From assembly GCA_038316335.1 (NCBI GenBank), contig JBBQAM010000012.1:1-64000 (forward strand): a DNA stretch of 64,000 bases. Reading direction: 5' to 3'. Under the pieces are notes generated by a model. It did not search any database. It worked only from the letters and a program-made list of their open reading frames with translations, and was not told where the DNA came from. This DNA is from JALHST01 sp038316335 (GTDB lineage Bacteria; Bacteroidota; Bacteroidia; Flavobacteriales; Flavobacteriaceae). The position numbers and the translations under genes are program-made. This document shows positions 16,993 to 26,634 of the stretch, one piece after another. How positions within the stretch are numbered: position 1 is the stretch's first letter; each line of letters starts with the position of its first letter.

Positions 16993-18123
16993 TTATGATA
17001 GATTTTTCCGATAGGTTCGCCGTCGTTTATAGATTACGGGATCAAAGTGCTTCCACATCTGTCGAATGGCGATATTTTCTTCCAACTCTGGCGTGCGGTA
17101 GCACATCTCGATTTTTTTATCGATAAATGTTTTGTAGTATTCATTGAATATAATGGCTGTGACACCCTTGTTCTGAAAATCGGGGTGAATGCCTATCAAG
17201 TAAAAAATCACATCCTTGCTATTTTTTCTGGCGTTTAGAAGATGGAAAATACCAAAGGGGAAAAGCGTTCCTTTGGCTTTTTGTAATGCTTCGGAAAATG
17301 AAGGCATGACAATGGAAAAGGCAATTAATCGGTCGTCTTTATCCACGATGAACTTGATGTATTCGGGATTGATGAAACTGATGTATTTTTTTTTGAAATA
17401 GGCCTTTTGGACCTCTGTAATGGGAACAAATGAAGAGAGTTTAGAATACGTTTCGTTAAATAGGTCGAACATTTTATCGGACATTGGCAGTACATCACGG
17501 GTCTTCGTAAAGTTTATTTCCCGCAAACCGTACCGACGTTTGATCAAGTCGTTCAACTTGGTAAATAGGGCAGGATCGGCATTTGCGGCAGGGAACTTAT
17601 TTTCCATGTATTCCTTTTCTTTTGCGAAACCCATACGCTCATAATGCGATTGATAATACGGGAAATTATACCATGTTATCATCGTTCCAATGTGCTCAAA
17701 TCCCTCGGTTAGGACACCTACCTTATCTAAATTGGAAAAGCCAACCGGCCCTTCCATGTAGTCTAGACCATATTGTTTGCCGAGTTCGGCGACTTTATTC
17801 AAAAGTGTCTCCGATACTTCGGGATCATCAACAAAATCAAACCATCCAAATCGTATTTTCCTGATTTTTTGATCATTGACTTCCAGCCAATTGATGATGG
17901 CCACAACACGGCCAGCGAGCACCCCATTCTTGTAGGCTAAAAAGAACCAGGCATCGGCATTCTTAAAAGCAGGATTTTTTTTACGGTCAAAAGATTCTAA
18001 TTCATCCTTTATAATCGGGGGAACCCAAAATGAGGAATTCTTGTAAAGCGAAAAGGGAAATTTGACGAACTTTTTAAGTTCAGTTCTAGTCAGTGCTTCT
18101 TTTAGGGAGACCATGCGGTACAT
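16993..18123 (-). CDS. GNAT-superfamily acyltransferase-like protein
   Basis: 376 residues. The C-terminal half carries a GNAT acyl-CoA loop (LIGIHPDFQNKGVTAIIFNE). The N-terminal half (RFGWFDFVDDPEVSETLLNK, EGPVGFSNLDKVGVL) belongs to a Bacteroidota family often called just N-acetyltransferase. It converges on the SPT-like gene. Bacterial ceramide synthases are GNAT-like proteins encoded near spt, so an N-acylation role in sphingolipid or sulfonolipid making is possible; this is inference from context. The start could be ATG 18114 instead. No signal peptide or membrane segment. Confidence 0.75.
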   Translation of the reverse strand: MYRMVSLKEALTRTELKKFVKFPFSLYKNSSFWVPPIIKDELESFDRKKNPAFKNADAWFFLAYKNGVLAGRVVAIINWLEVNDQKIRKIRFGWFDFVDDPEVSETLLNKVAELGKQYGLDYMEGPVGFSNLDKVGVLTEGFEHIGTMITWYNFPYYQSHYERMGFAKEKEYMENKFPAANADPALFTKLNDLIKRRYGLREINFTKTRDVLPMSDKMFDLFNETYSKLSSFVPITEVQKAYFKKKYISFINPEYIKFIVDKDDRLIAFSIVMPSFSEALQKAKGTLFPFGIFHLLNARKNSKDVIFYLIGIHPDFQNKGVTAIIFNEYYKTFIDKKIEMCYRTPELEENIAIRQMWKHFDPVIYKRRRTYRKNLS

Positions 18124-18216
18124 TTTGCAAGGTCAATATTAGCAATAAATAGGCTGAGAATAAAATTTAAGGATTTTAATATATCCTACAAGAAATGAAT
18201 CGCTGGTATATAAATT

Positions 18217-19269
18217 TTAGAAGTCAATTTCGCCAGTATCCTTCTTTTTGCTTTTTTGGGCTTTCTTTAATTTCCGCAATTGTTTTTTGGAGGGCCCCAA
18301 GTCAACGTCTTCGGCCCCGGAACCTTTCTTCTTCCCCCTGTTTTTTTTCATGGCGTTCTTTTGAATCGGACCGCCATTTTCACCGCCATTTTGATCTTCA
18401 ATGGCCTTTTGACTGTCTTGATGGAAGTCAAAGCGATATGATCCGCCCATGGTAATGAATAATCGTGAAGGGGTATTTTTAAAACTGGCGCCCATATTAA
18501 GATCAACCTGTAAATTCTCGCTCAGCAGATGGGCCACCCCACCCCGTAGCAAAACGTCTGAATAACGGTCACTTTGAATTCCTTGATTTTCGAGGAATGC
18601 ACTCCATTTGGGATTTCTAAAGGCATGTGATATCGAAACCAAATAACTTAATTCGGGAAAATCGCTGGAAATACGGTCGTATGCAATATTCGTTATCAAA
18701 ACGAACCTGGGAGTTAATCTACTCTGCGTTGCCACCATTCCACGATAAGATACCGTAGGATCGCCCACGTAAAACGGATTGTCCCCAATGTTAAAAGTGG
18801 CACCTCCGTATAGGGAGACCGAGGGTATCAGGTTTTTAAATTGAAACACATGGTTGGCACGCCAACTGCGAATGTTTGGCTTGTTGCGTTCCGGATCCTT
18901 ATACCGGTCATAAATCAAGTATTTCAAACCGATCCGGTTTCTGTAAAAATCGGTAAATGAGTCAGAGGTACCTGAATTAGCATAGGTTATGCTCTGATTT
19001 TGAAAGGTCCCCTCGTAATTGAGCTCCAATTCCTCGAATAACAGTCCGTAGCGAAGCGATAGGTCGGTACCCCAAATATTCGATTGCGTATTCAATAGGC
19101 TATGGTCTTGTTGTTCATAAACAATGCCCATTTCGGCTTGAAAAACCCCCTTGCCTACGGCATAAGCACTCACCGATAATCCGGGACGATTTGAATTGAT
19201 AACATCGGTATATTGCGTGAAACCTAAAAACGGTATGCTAATGAGAACTACTAGAATTATTCGATTCAT
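18217..19269 (-). CDS. Outer-membrane beta-barrel transporter-like protein with basic C-terminal tail
   Basis: 350 residues from ATG 19269, giving a clean signal peptide (MNRIILVVLISIPFLGFTQ). The rest up to about residue 270 is made of short amphipathic strands (for example LELNYEGTFQNQS, VSLYGGATFNIGDNPF) in the manner of the Phenol_MetA_deg / transporter barrel group common in Flavobacteriaceae. After the barrel a tail of about 70 residues is very basic (KKNRGKKKGSG, KKQLRKLKKAQKSKKK), unusual for a barrel and perhaps periplasmic or bound to peptidoglycan or lipid A. A longer frame from 19413 adds 48 residues ahead of the signal peptide and is rejected. Substrate unknown. Confidence 0.75.
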   Translation of the reverse strand: MNRIILVVLISIPFLGFTQYTDVINSNRPGLSVSAYAVGKGVFQAEMGIVYEQQDHSLLNTQSNIWGTDLSLRYGLLFEELELNYEGTFQNQSITYANSGTSDSFTDFYRNRIGLKYLIYDRYKDPERNKPNIRSWRANHVFQFKNLIPSVSLYGGATFNIGDNPFYVGDPTVSYRGMVATQSRLTPRFVLITNIAYDRISSDFPELSYLVSISHAFRNPKWSAFLENQGIQSDRYSDVLLRGGVAHLLSENLQVDLNMGASFKNTPSRLFITMGGSYRFDFHQDSQKAIEDQNGGENGGPIQKNAMKKNRGKKKGSGAEDVDLGPSKKQLRKLKKAQKSKKKDTGEIDF

Positions 19270-19479
19270 CTTTTTGAATTGGTTATTGGGGAAAGATCGA
19301 CTACAAATTTGATGAAAGTTGATGGTCATCTTGCCGTAGTGAATGAATTTTTTCAAGCTTGAATCCCATTTTCCAATGCCTCCTACCATCCGATGGTCAA
19401 TTCTTAAAACCACACATGCATGGTTTGAATGGTCACCATCAATAGAAGCTATGAACTACTTTACCATATTTTTAAGACT

Positions 19480-19516
19480 TTTGCCCTGATATTACAACGT
19501 GAGAATTGTATTTTTG
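19480..19516 (+). promoter_or_regulatory. Possible promoter of the DUF4834-YfhO-glycosyltransferase-flippase cluster
   Basis: TTTG at 19480-19483 and TATTTTTG at 19509-19516 match the two Bacteroidota promoter boxes, but the 25-nt spacer is longer than usual. The -7 box lies 22 nt before the DUF4834 start. Confidence 0.35.
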
Positions 19517-19538
19517 ATATAAACTATTAAAAATAATT

Positions 19539-19802
19539 ATGGCTTTTTTAAGGACGCTGTTAATAATCTTATTGGTATACTATCTATTTAAGTTCTTGGC
19601 GAAGTGGTTTGCCCCTAGACTGATTAGTTATGCCGCTAAGAAGACCGAAGCTCATTTTCAGGAAAAATTTGGCACTATGGCCAATCAGAATAGGGAACAA
19701 GAAGAACGTGTAGGCGATGTAATCATAGAGAAGAAACCCAAGAAAAATGGCAGTGCCTCACAAAATGTGGGGGAGTATATTGATTTTGAGGAAGTAGATT
19801 GA
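19539..19802 (+). CDS. DUF4834 family small membrane protein
   Basis: 87 residues. One N-terminal membrane segment (LLIILLVYYLFKFLAKWF) is followed by a charged cytosolic tail ending GEYIDFEEVD, which matches the DUF4834 pattern of flavobacteria (conserved D-F/Y-E near the end). Function unknown. It precedes the YfhO gene by 34 nt, as commonly seen in this family, and may share its transcript. Confidence 0.8.
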   Translation: MAFLRTLLIILLVYYLFKFLAKWFAPRLISYAAKKTEAHFQEKFGTMANQNREQEERVGDVIIEKKPKKNGSASQNVGEYIDFEEVD

Positions 19803-19836
19803 TTAAATTAGCATTGCCAACCCGTTAAACCATTCC

Positions 19837-22272
19837 ATGCAAGCAGGTTTAAAATCTTTTTTTGTTCATTTTTTCATTGCCGTCTTTTTCGTACTCGCCG
19901 CTTTGGCCTATTTTTCTCCCGTACTTCAGGGGAAGGTCATCGAGCAGTCTGATATCATCCAATTTACGGGAATGGCCAAGGAACAGAACGATTTCAGAAA
20001 AGAGTTCGGTGAAGAACCCTATTGGACGAATAGCTCTTTTGGTGGCATGCCTACGTATCAATTAGGTGCTTATTATCCGTATGACTATGTCAAGAAGCTA
20101 GATAGCCTCGTTCGTTTTTTACCCCGGCCAGCAGATTATCTGTTCTTATATTTTATCGGATTTTATATTCTTCTTTGCTGCCTCAAGGTTGATTTTAGAC
20201 TCGCCGCCTTAGGCGCACTTGCGTTCGGATTTTCTACTTATTTGATTATCATACTTGGCGTAGGTCATAATGCAAAGGCCCATGCCATTGGGTATCTACC
20301 CATGCTTTTAGGCGGAATTGTCCTTGTTTTTCGAAGAAAATATCTTTGGGGCTTCGTACTGACCGCTGTTGCCATGGCCCTAGAAATAGGGGCTAACCAT
20401 TATCAGATGACATTTTACTTTATGTTGTTAGTACTTATTCTTGGGGTGGCTTATCTAGTAGATGCGATTCGAAAGAAACAACTTAAACACTACGTTATTT
20501 CAATCGGGCTTTTATTGGTGGCAGTGATCCTGGGCATTGCTGCCAATGCGACCAGTTTGATGGCTACCAAGGAATATGCAGATTGGAGCACACGGGGAAA
20601 ATCTGAAATAACGATCAATCCAGACGGTTCTGCTAAGGAAAACACCAATGGACTCAGCAAGCAATACATCACACAATGGAGCTATGGCATTGTTGAATCG
20701 CTCAATCTTTTCGTTCCAAGGCTATTTGGCGGTGGAAGTCAAGAAGAGCTGGGTGAAAGCTCCAAGACCATTGCGTATGTAATTGACAAGGATATCCCTA
20801 AAAGCACTGCCATTAAATATTTTTCAACCTTACCATTGTATTGGGGCGATCAGCCTGGTACATCGGGACCTGCTTATATCGGGGCCATTGTCTGTTTTCT
20901 TTTTATAATGGGATTGATTTTGGTAAAGGGCAGGACCAAATGGTGGCTGTTGGCAGGATTTATCATGTCACTATTGCTATCGTGGGGAAAGAATTTTGGT
21001 TTGTTGACCGATTTTATGATCGATTATTTTCCCTTGTATAGCAAATTCAGGGCTGTTTCTTCCATCCAAGTCATTCTTGAACTTTGTGCCCCGGTACTCG
21101 CCATTTTGGCATTGCGCGAGATCTTCAGTACTTCGGTAGAAAAGTCAAGGAAACTGAATGCTTTGAAGCTGGCCTTCTTTGGCGTAGCAGGTTTGGTCGT
21201 ACTCTTGTTTTTAGTAAAGGGCATGTTCACTTTTAGTGCCCCTGGTGATGAACGCATGAAAATGACCGGTTTGGAAGGACTTCCCGATGTTTTAAAGGAA
21301 GATCGCAAAGCGGTTTATAACAGTGACCTATTTAGGTCGTTGGTCTATGTCTTGCTCGCGGCACTGACGATTTGGTTTTTTCTCAAAGAAAAAATCAGAC
21401 AGACCGTTGCGATTGTCGTTTTAGGTGTGTTCATGGTAATGGATTTGGTGGGCGTTGACCGCAGATATGTCAACAATGAAGATTTCGTTGCAAAAAGGCG
21501 TATGACCCAGCCATTTGTTGAATCCCCGGCAGATACTGAAATACTCAAGGATAAAGCTATTTTCAGAGTTTATAATCCTGCGGAAGGGTATGACGGGGCA
21601 GGAACTTCTTATTTTCATCAATCGATTACGGGCTATCATGCCGCCAAGCCTGCCGGGATGGAAGATCTGTTTTACTTTCATATTTTTTCGGGCAATATGA
21701 AAGTATTGAACATGTTGAATGTGAAATATGTCATCCAAGAGGATAAAGACGGTAAAAGTTATCCCGCCTTGAATCAGGATGCCAATGGAAATGCATGGTT
21801 CGTTGAAAAATTGGTTCCTGTAAAAACCGCCAATGAAGAGCTACTGGCCCTAAAGGAATTTAATGAGAAAAAAGATGCTATAGTCAATACCGCTGAATTT
21901 CCAGTAGGCAACCAATCCAATTTTAAGGTAGATTCTACGGTCTCCATTGTATTGAACGATTATAAACCCAATCACTTGACCTATACCTCTAAAAACCCCG
22001 AGATGGGCTTGGCGGTTTTTTCGGAAATGTATTATGCGCATGGCTGGAATGCTTATATCGATAATCAACAAACCGATTATTTCAAGGCCGATTATGTACT
22101 CCGCGCATTAAAGGTGCCGGCCGGCACCCATACCATAGAATTCAAATTCGAACCTGAAATTATGGCAAAAGGTGGTAAAATTACCTTGACGACTTCTTTG
22201 ATTTTGGGATTGGTGATTTTGGGAGGTATCGGTTTTTCGATTTGGCCCATTCGTAAAAAAGAGGTAGTATAA
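19837..22272 (+). CDS. YfhO family polytopic membrane protein
   Basis: 811 residues. About 12-13 hydrophobic segments (first at residues 9-30, then clusters to about 540) and a C-terminal soluble domain ending in one more membrane segment (TLTTSLILGLVILGGIGFSI). The large extracytoplasmic part contains FSEMYYAHGWNAYID, typical of YfhO C-termini. YfhO proteins are GT-C-like membrane glycosyltransferases; in Firmicutes they decorate teichoic acids, in Bacteroidota the acceptor is unknown. The next gene overlaps by one base (stop TAA, start ATG), as does the one after, so YfhO, glycosyltransferase and flippase are probably made in fixed ratio and act on one glycan. Confidence 0.85.
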   Translation: MQAGLKSFFVHFFIAVFFVLAALAYFSPVLQGKVIEQSDIIQFTGMAKEQNDFRKEFGEEPYWTNSSFGGMPTYQLGAYYPYDYVKKLDSLVRFLPRPADYLFLYFIGFYILLCCLKVDFRLAALGALAFGFSTYLIIILGVGHNAKAHAIGYLPMLLGGIVLVFRRKYLWGFVLTAVAMALEIGANHYQMTFYFMLLVLILGVAYLVDAIRKKQLKHYVISIGLLLVAVILGIAANATSLMATKEYADWSTRGKSEITINPDGSAKENTNGLSKQYITQWSYGIVESLNLFVPRLFGGGSQEELGESSKTIAYVIDKDIPKSTAIKYFSTLPLYWGDQPGTSGPAYIGAIVCFLFIMGLILVKGRTKWWLLAGFIMSLLLSWGKNFGLLTDFMIDYFPLYSKFRAVSSIQVILELCAPVLAILALREIFSTSVEKSRKLNALKLAFFGVAGLVVLLFLVKGMFTFSAPGDERMKMTGLEGLPDVLKEDRKAVYNSDLFRSLVYVLLAALTIWFFLKEKIRQTVAIVVLGVFMVMDLVGVDRRYVNNEDFVAKRRMTQPFVESPADTEILKDKAIFRVYNPAEGYDGAGTSYFHQSITGYHAAKPAGMEDLFYFHIFSGNMKVLNMLNVKYVIQEDKDGKSYPALNQDANGNAWFVEKLVPVKTANEELLALKEFNEKKDAIVNTAEFPVGNQSNFKVDSTVSIVLNDYKPNHLTYTSKNPEMGLAVFSEMYYAHGWNAYIDNQQTDYFKADYVLRALKVPAGTHTIEFKFEPEIMAKGGKITLTTSLILGLVILGGIGFSIWPIRKKEVV

Positions 22273-23543
22273 TGCAAAAAGTATTGATTATCACGTATTA
22301 CTGGCCTCCTGCCGGAGGACCTGGTGTACTGCGGTGGTTAATGTTTGCCAAATATCTTCGGGACTTTAATATTGAACCCGTTTTATATGTGCCTGAGAAT
22401 CCCCATTATCCCCTTTTAGACACGTCGCTTTTAGATGAAATACCAAAAGGAATTACCATTTATAAACAACCTATACGGGAGCCCTATTCGATTGCAGGTT
22501 TCTTGTTCCAAAAAAAGTCCCGGCGCCTGAGCTCGGGCATCATCCAAACTAAAAATCAATCAATCATTGAGAAAGCAATGCTTTGGATTCGAGGAAATTG
22601 GTTTATTCCGGATGCCCGTGTGAAATGGGTAAAACCTTCTGTGAAATTTCTGTCGGGCATCTTGCAAAGAGACCACATTAAGACCATTATAACGACAGGC
22701 CCTCCTCATAGTGTGCATTTGATAGGATATCAATTGAGGCAGATGCATAAAGTAACTTGGCTTGCAGATTTTAGAGATCCATGGACTACTATAGGGTATC
22801 ATACTAAATTAAAAATGACAGCGAAGTCCTTGAAGGAACATAAGCGATTAGAGCATCTCGTACTAAATACGGCCGATAAAATCATAGTGACAAGTCAAGT
22901 TACCAAAAACGAATTCAAGAGCCTTACCAAAAAACCCATTGCCGTAATTACCAATGGTTTTGATAGTGATTATTCGGGAAATACCGTACTTGATTCCAAA
23001 TTTACCCTTTCACATATCGGTTCTTTGTTAACCGGTCGAAACCCCCATAATCTATGGAAGGTGCTTTCAGAACTTATTACAGAGAACAAGGACTTTCGGG
23101 AAACATTCCAATTACAGCTAATTGGCATAGTAAGTCAAGATGTTTTACAAAGTATCTATGAATATGGTTTGGAAGGTCATACGCGTGTCTTAGGATACAT
23201 ATCGCATGAAAACGCAATCGAATACCAGCAAAAATCGCAGGTACTATTGCTTGTCGAAATCGATTCGGACAAGACACGGGGCATAATTCCCGGTAAATTA
23301 TTCGAGTACATGGCTGCCAAGCGCCCAATTTTGGCCATTGGCCCTGAACATTGGGAAGCCGGACAAATTGTAGTGGACTCCTTCATCGGTCGGGCCTTTA
23401 CTTATGTCGAATCTAAGTCTCTAAAAGACCTACTTCTTTCATGGTTTGATTCATATCGCGATGAGAGCTTGGGGTTTGTCGCAAAGGATACAAAAAAATA
23501 TAGTCGCCGGGAACTTACGAAACAACTCGCCAAACAACTGTAA
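22272..23543 (+). CDS. GT4-type glycosyltransferase
   Basis: 423 residues. The N-terminus MQKVLIITYYWPPAGGPGVLR is the donor/acceptor glycine loop of flavobacterial GT-B enzymes, followed by WLADFRDPWT (strongly conserved in this subgroup). In the C-terminal domain ITNGFDSD and a nucleotide-sugar site (GIIPGKLFEYMAAKRPILAI) with the E-x7-E-like arrangement are seen. It transfers a sugar from a nucleotide or lipid donor on the cytosolic side. Start and stop codons overlap those of YfhO and the flippase by one base each. Confidence 0.85.
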   Translation: MQKVLIITYYWPPAGGPGVLRWLMFAKYLRDFNIEPVLYVPENPHYPLLDTSLLDEIPKGITIYKQPIREPYSIAGFLFQKKSRRLSSGIIQTKNQSIIEKAMLWIRGNWFIPDARVKWVKPSVKFLSGILQRDHIKTIITTGPPHSVHLIGYQLRQMHKVTWLADFRDPWTTIGYHTKLKMTAKSLKEHKRLEHLVLNTADKIIVTSQVTKNEFKSLTKKPIAVITNGFDSDYSGNTVLDSKFTLSHIGSLLTGRNPHNLWKVLSELITENKDFRETFQLQLIGIVSQDVLQSIYEYGLEGHTRVLGYISHENAIEYQQKSQVLLLVEIDSDKTRGIIPGKLFEYMAAKRPILAIGPEHWEAGQIVVDSFIGRAFTYVESKSLKDLLLSWFDSYRDESLGFVAKDTKKYSRRELTKQLAKQL

Positions 23544-25000
23544 TGGGAATCGTCTTAAAACAATCGCTCAATAATACCATTATTACGTATATCGGTTTTG
23601 GAATCGGTGCCATTAACACGTTATTTCTTTTTACCAATTTCCTGACAGACGCGTATTATGGTTTGGTGAATGTAATCCTTTCAGCATCATCGGTTTTGAT
23701 GCCCATTTTAGCCTTTGGGGTGCCAAATACCATCATAAAATATTACAGTAGTTTCAAAGACGAAAAAACAACCGATGGTTTTTTGACGCTAATGATAGTG
23801 CTACCCTTGGTATTGATATTGCCCATTGCTGCAATTTCCTATTTTTCCTATGATCTCATCGGTAATTTTTTATCCAAGGAAAATGCCATAGTGAAGGGCT
23901 ACATATGGTATATTTTCTGGATAGGCCTATCTATGGCTTACTTTGAGGTGTTCTATGCTTGGGCACGTATTCGTATGAAATCGGTTTTCGGGAATTTTAT
24001 GAAGGAAGTATTTAGTAGAATAGGGATTACCTTTTTGTTACTGCTTATATATTTTGAGATGATTTCAGTGGAAACCTTTCTTCAGGCAATGGTAGGGATG
24101 TATCTTATTCGCACCGTGATAATGAACTGGTTTGCCTTCCGTTTACGCAGGCCGGTGCTTCGTTTTCATTTCCCAAAAAATATTCGAGAGATATTAATTT
24201 ATAGCACCTTGATCATTTTGGGGGGGTCGGCCGCTATTATTTTGCTGGAAATCGATAAAGTCATGCTCAACCAGTTCGTTGAAATCAAAAATGTTGCTTA
24301 TTACAGCGTTGCCGGCTTTATCGCCATGGTCATAGCCGTTCCTTCAAGATCCATGCATCAAATTACCTATCCGATGACCGCAGCGTATATAAATAAAAGT
24401 GACAGTGTTTCCTTAAAGGTACTGTATCAGAAAAGTTCTTTGACCCTTTTTATCATCGCCGGATTCTTGTTCCTACTGATTCTTTTAAACTTAAATGAAC
24501 TGTATGAATTATTGCCGAAGCCCTATCGGGATGGTTTTATGATCGTCTTTTGGCTTGGTTTGGCAAAAGTATATGACTCCCTACTTGGCAATAATAATGC
24601 GATTATGTACAATTCGGATTATTATTATTCTGTTTTGGCAATAGGGGTCTTGTTGGCCATTTTTGCAATTCTTTTTAATCTTTGGCTGATACCAAAATAT
24701 GGTCTAGACGGTGCAGCAATTGCTAGTTTCTTGGCCTTTTTTATGTATAATTCGGTCAAATTACTCTACGTTAAATTCAAATTTCAAATGACTCCATTTA
24801 CTTCTGAGACACTCAAAGTTCTAGGGTTATTGGTGGCAATTGCGGCCATTTTCTATTTTATACGGTTTCCGTTTCACCCCATATTCAATATAGCCCTCAA
24901 AGGCATGCTAATGAGTATCCTTTATTTGGTCGTATTGTACCGGTTTAGAATTTCCGAGGATGTGTATGGCATATTAAATAAGTTTCTAAAAAGAAACTAA
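23543..25000 (+). CDS. Polysaccharide/oligosaccharide flippase (Wzx-like)
   Basis: 485 residues with about 14 hydrophobic segments, starting LKQSLNNTIITYIGFGIGAIN as in flavobacterial members of the polysaccharide biosynthesis / MVF superfamily. It likely moves a lipid-linked glycan to the periplasmic side. It is translationally coupled to the glycosyltransferase upstream (TAATG overlap) and is the last gene of the cluster. No polymerase or ligase gene is nearby, so the glycan cannot be named. Confidence 0.85.
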   Translation: MGIVLKQSLNNTIITYIGFGIGAINTLFLFTNFLTDAYYGLVNVILSASSVLMPILAFGVPNTIIKYYSSFKDEKTTDGFLTLMIVLPLVLILPIAAISYFSYDLIGNFLSKENAIVKGYIWYIFWIGLSMAYFEVFYAWARIRMKSVFGNFMKEVFSRIGITFLLLLIYFEMISVETFLQAMVGMYLIRTVIMNWFAFRLRRPVLRFHFPKNIREILIYSTLIILGGSAAIILLEIDKVMLNQFVEIKNVAYYSVAGFIAMVIAVPSRSMHQITYPMTAAYINKSDSVSLKVLYQKSSLTLFIIAGFLFLLILLNLNELYELLPKPYRDGFMIVFWLGLAKVYDSLLGNNNAIMYNSDYYYSVLAIGVLLAIFAILFNLWLIPKYGLDGAAIASFLAFFMYNSVKLLYVKFKFQMTPFTSETLKVLGLLVAIAAIFYFIRFPFHPIFNIALKGMLMSILYLVVLYRFRISEDVYGILNKFLKRN

Positions 25001-25099
25001 ATTATCGGGCTATTGATCATGATATCTGGTTAAGCGTTCTTATACTTCTTCGAAAGCGGTTTTTTTTTGAATCGTTCGTTAAAGATTAGTAATGCGATT

Positions 25100-25137
25100 A
25101 AAAAAAAGCCCCGCGGTAGACGAATCCACCGCGGGGC
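25100..25137 (-). terminator. Rho-independent terminator of the Ser/Arg-rich protein gene
   Basis: A perfect 10-bp GC-rich stem (25108-25117 with 25128-25137, GCCCCGCGGT) with a 10-nt loop. On the minus strand it is followed by a run of eight T. It lies about 30 nt beyond the minus-strand stop at 25167, and may also stop readthrough from the flippase gene. Confidence 0.88.
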
Positions 25138-25166
25138 CAAACAACTAACCAACCTAAAAACTATCT

Positions 25167-26345
25167 TTATTGTCTTCCGTTACTACGTGTCACGACCGAC
25201 CTTGTATTATTCTTTGCGCTCCTTGAAGGTGCCTTTGTCGCAGTACTTCTCGAGGATGAACTTCTCGCAGTTGTATTGCTTTTTCTTGCCGAGGTACCAT
25301 TTGCCGCACGTTGTGTTGTACTTCTTGATGAAACACTATTATTGTTTCGAGAAGACGTCCTCCTAGCAGATTGCTGACTATTGGTAGTACTGCGATCATT
25401 TTGAGTACGTGAAGCGTTCATGGTTCCTTCTGATCTATTGGAAGTAACCGGGGCTTTTCGAACCGAACTACTACGCATGGTTCTTTCTCCTTGATTTACA
25501 CTTCTTCCAGACTGGCTTCGTTCATTGGTCCTTGCCGAATTGCTTCGAGCAATGGATCTGTTTGCACTGGTACGTTCTCCATTTTTAGATATGCTCCTAT
25601 TGGTTCCATCTGATTGGCTCCTTGTTGAAACCGAGCGATTGGAACGTGTCACATTATCTCGAACGGCGACCCTTTTATCGTTTCTATAAACCGTAGCTCT
25701 TTCTGGTCGCACTTTATTATACCGATATTCTTTTCCGATGGCTGCATAGGTCCTGCGCTGATTATGCATGTACGGATGATAATAGGTATACCTTACAGGC
25801 GTGTAATATCTTCTATAAGGCCTGTTGAATACTAGGGAAAAGCCTAACAATGGTCTGGCAAAGAAGGCATGGAACGGACTATAGACGTAATACCTATTAT
25901 ACGTATTGATATATCCGGTATGATAATCATATATCCCGTGGTTATTATAATATACATACATGCCACCCATCCTAAAGACCCTTCCATGTCTATAGGCGAT
26001 ATCAACGTCACCAATTTGCGTTACACGACCGTAATAGTCATAAAAAATAGGTACATTTTCAACCTGGATTACAGCACCATAGTCATCGTATTGAGCATAT
26101 GGGCTATAGTCATAGCCAGAGTTAAAGGTGACACCATCTCTGCGGCCTTCAACATAATTGTCGATGTAAAAATCGAACTCCCCGTCGGGATAAACAGAAA
26201 ACGTAATGCCGTTCTCCAAAAAAATAAAGGAGTCGTTGTAGTTATAAGCATTGCGAATTGCAACCTTATCTTCGTTTGTACTGTTGGCCATAACACCAGA
26301 GGTGCTTAAAATGAGGGCCGAAAATAGAAGTACTAAGTTTCTCAT
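25167..26345 (-). CDS. Secreted Tyr-rich / Ser-Arg-rich low-complexity protein
   Basis: 392 residues with a signal peptide (MRNLVLLFSALILSTSGVMA). The first about 210 residues are Tyr-rich and look folded (FSVYPDGEFDFYIDN, VPIFYDYYGRVTQIGDVDIAY, GRVFRMGGMYVYYNNHG), a pattern found in a flavobacterial family without a known role. From about residue 215 to the end the protein is almost only Ser, Arg, Asn and Thr (for example RSNSARTNERSQSGRSVNQG), with no Cys and a high positive charge, probably disordered. A role in the envelope or in binding polyanions such as DNA or polysaccharide is speculative. Monocistronic with its own strong terminator. Confidence 0.65.
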   Translation of the reverse strand: MRNLVLLFSALILSTSGVMANSTNEDKVAIRNAYNYNDSFIFLENGITFSVYPDGEFDFYIDNYVEGRRDGVTFNSGYDYSPYAQYDDYGAVIQVENVPIFYDYYGRVTQIGDVDIAYRHGRVFRMGGMYVYYNNHGIYDYHTGYINTYNRYYVYSPFHAFFARPLLGFSLVFNRPYRRYYTPVRYTYYHPYMHNQRRTYAAIGKEYRYNKVRPERATVYRNDKRVAVRDNVTRSNRSVSTRSQSDGTNRSISKNGERTSANRSIARSNSARTNERSQSGRSVNQGERTMRSSSVRKAPVTSNRSEGTMNASRTQNDRSTTNSQQSARRTSSRNNNSVSSRSTTQRAANGTSARKSNTTARSSSSRSTATKAPSRSAKNNTRSVVTRSNGRQ

Positions 26346-26634
26346 GATATAAGGTTTTAAACCTGCTAATGGCAGGGAGTTCCCGAATGCAACTATTTAC
26401 ATTCGATAGCTATATACCAAACAGCGTGCCAAAAAATATTTTGAATTTTAAAATAATGATAATCAATAAGTTGTGATTTATTTTAGAATTTAGTGCCAAC
26501 AATTCCAAAACAAGAAAAGTGATGAGGATGTATATTTAAAATACCTAGTTCGTAGATTTCATAGGTTAGATTTGCCAGTCCTGTAACATTCAAAATTTCG
26601 GTCGATTAATTACAACCATGTCAGGTAAGGTTCA

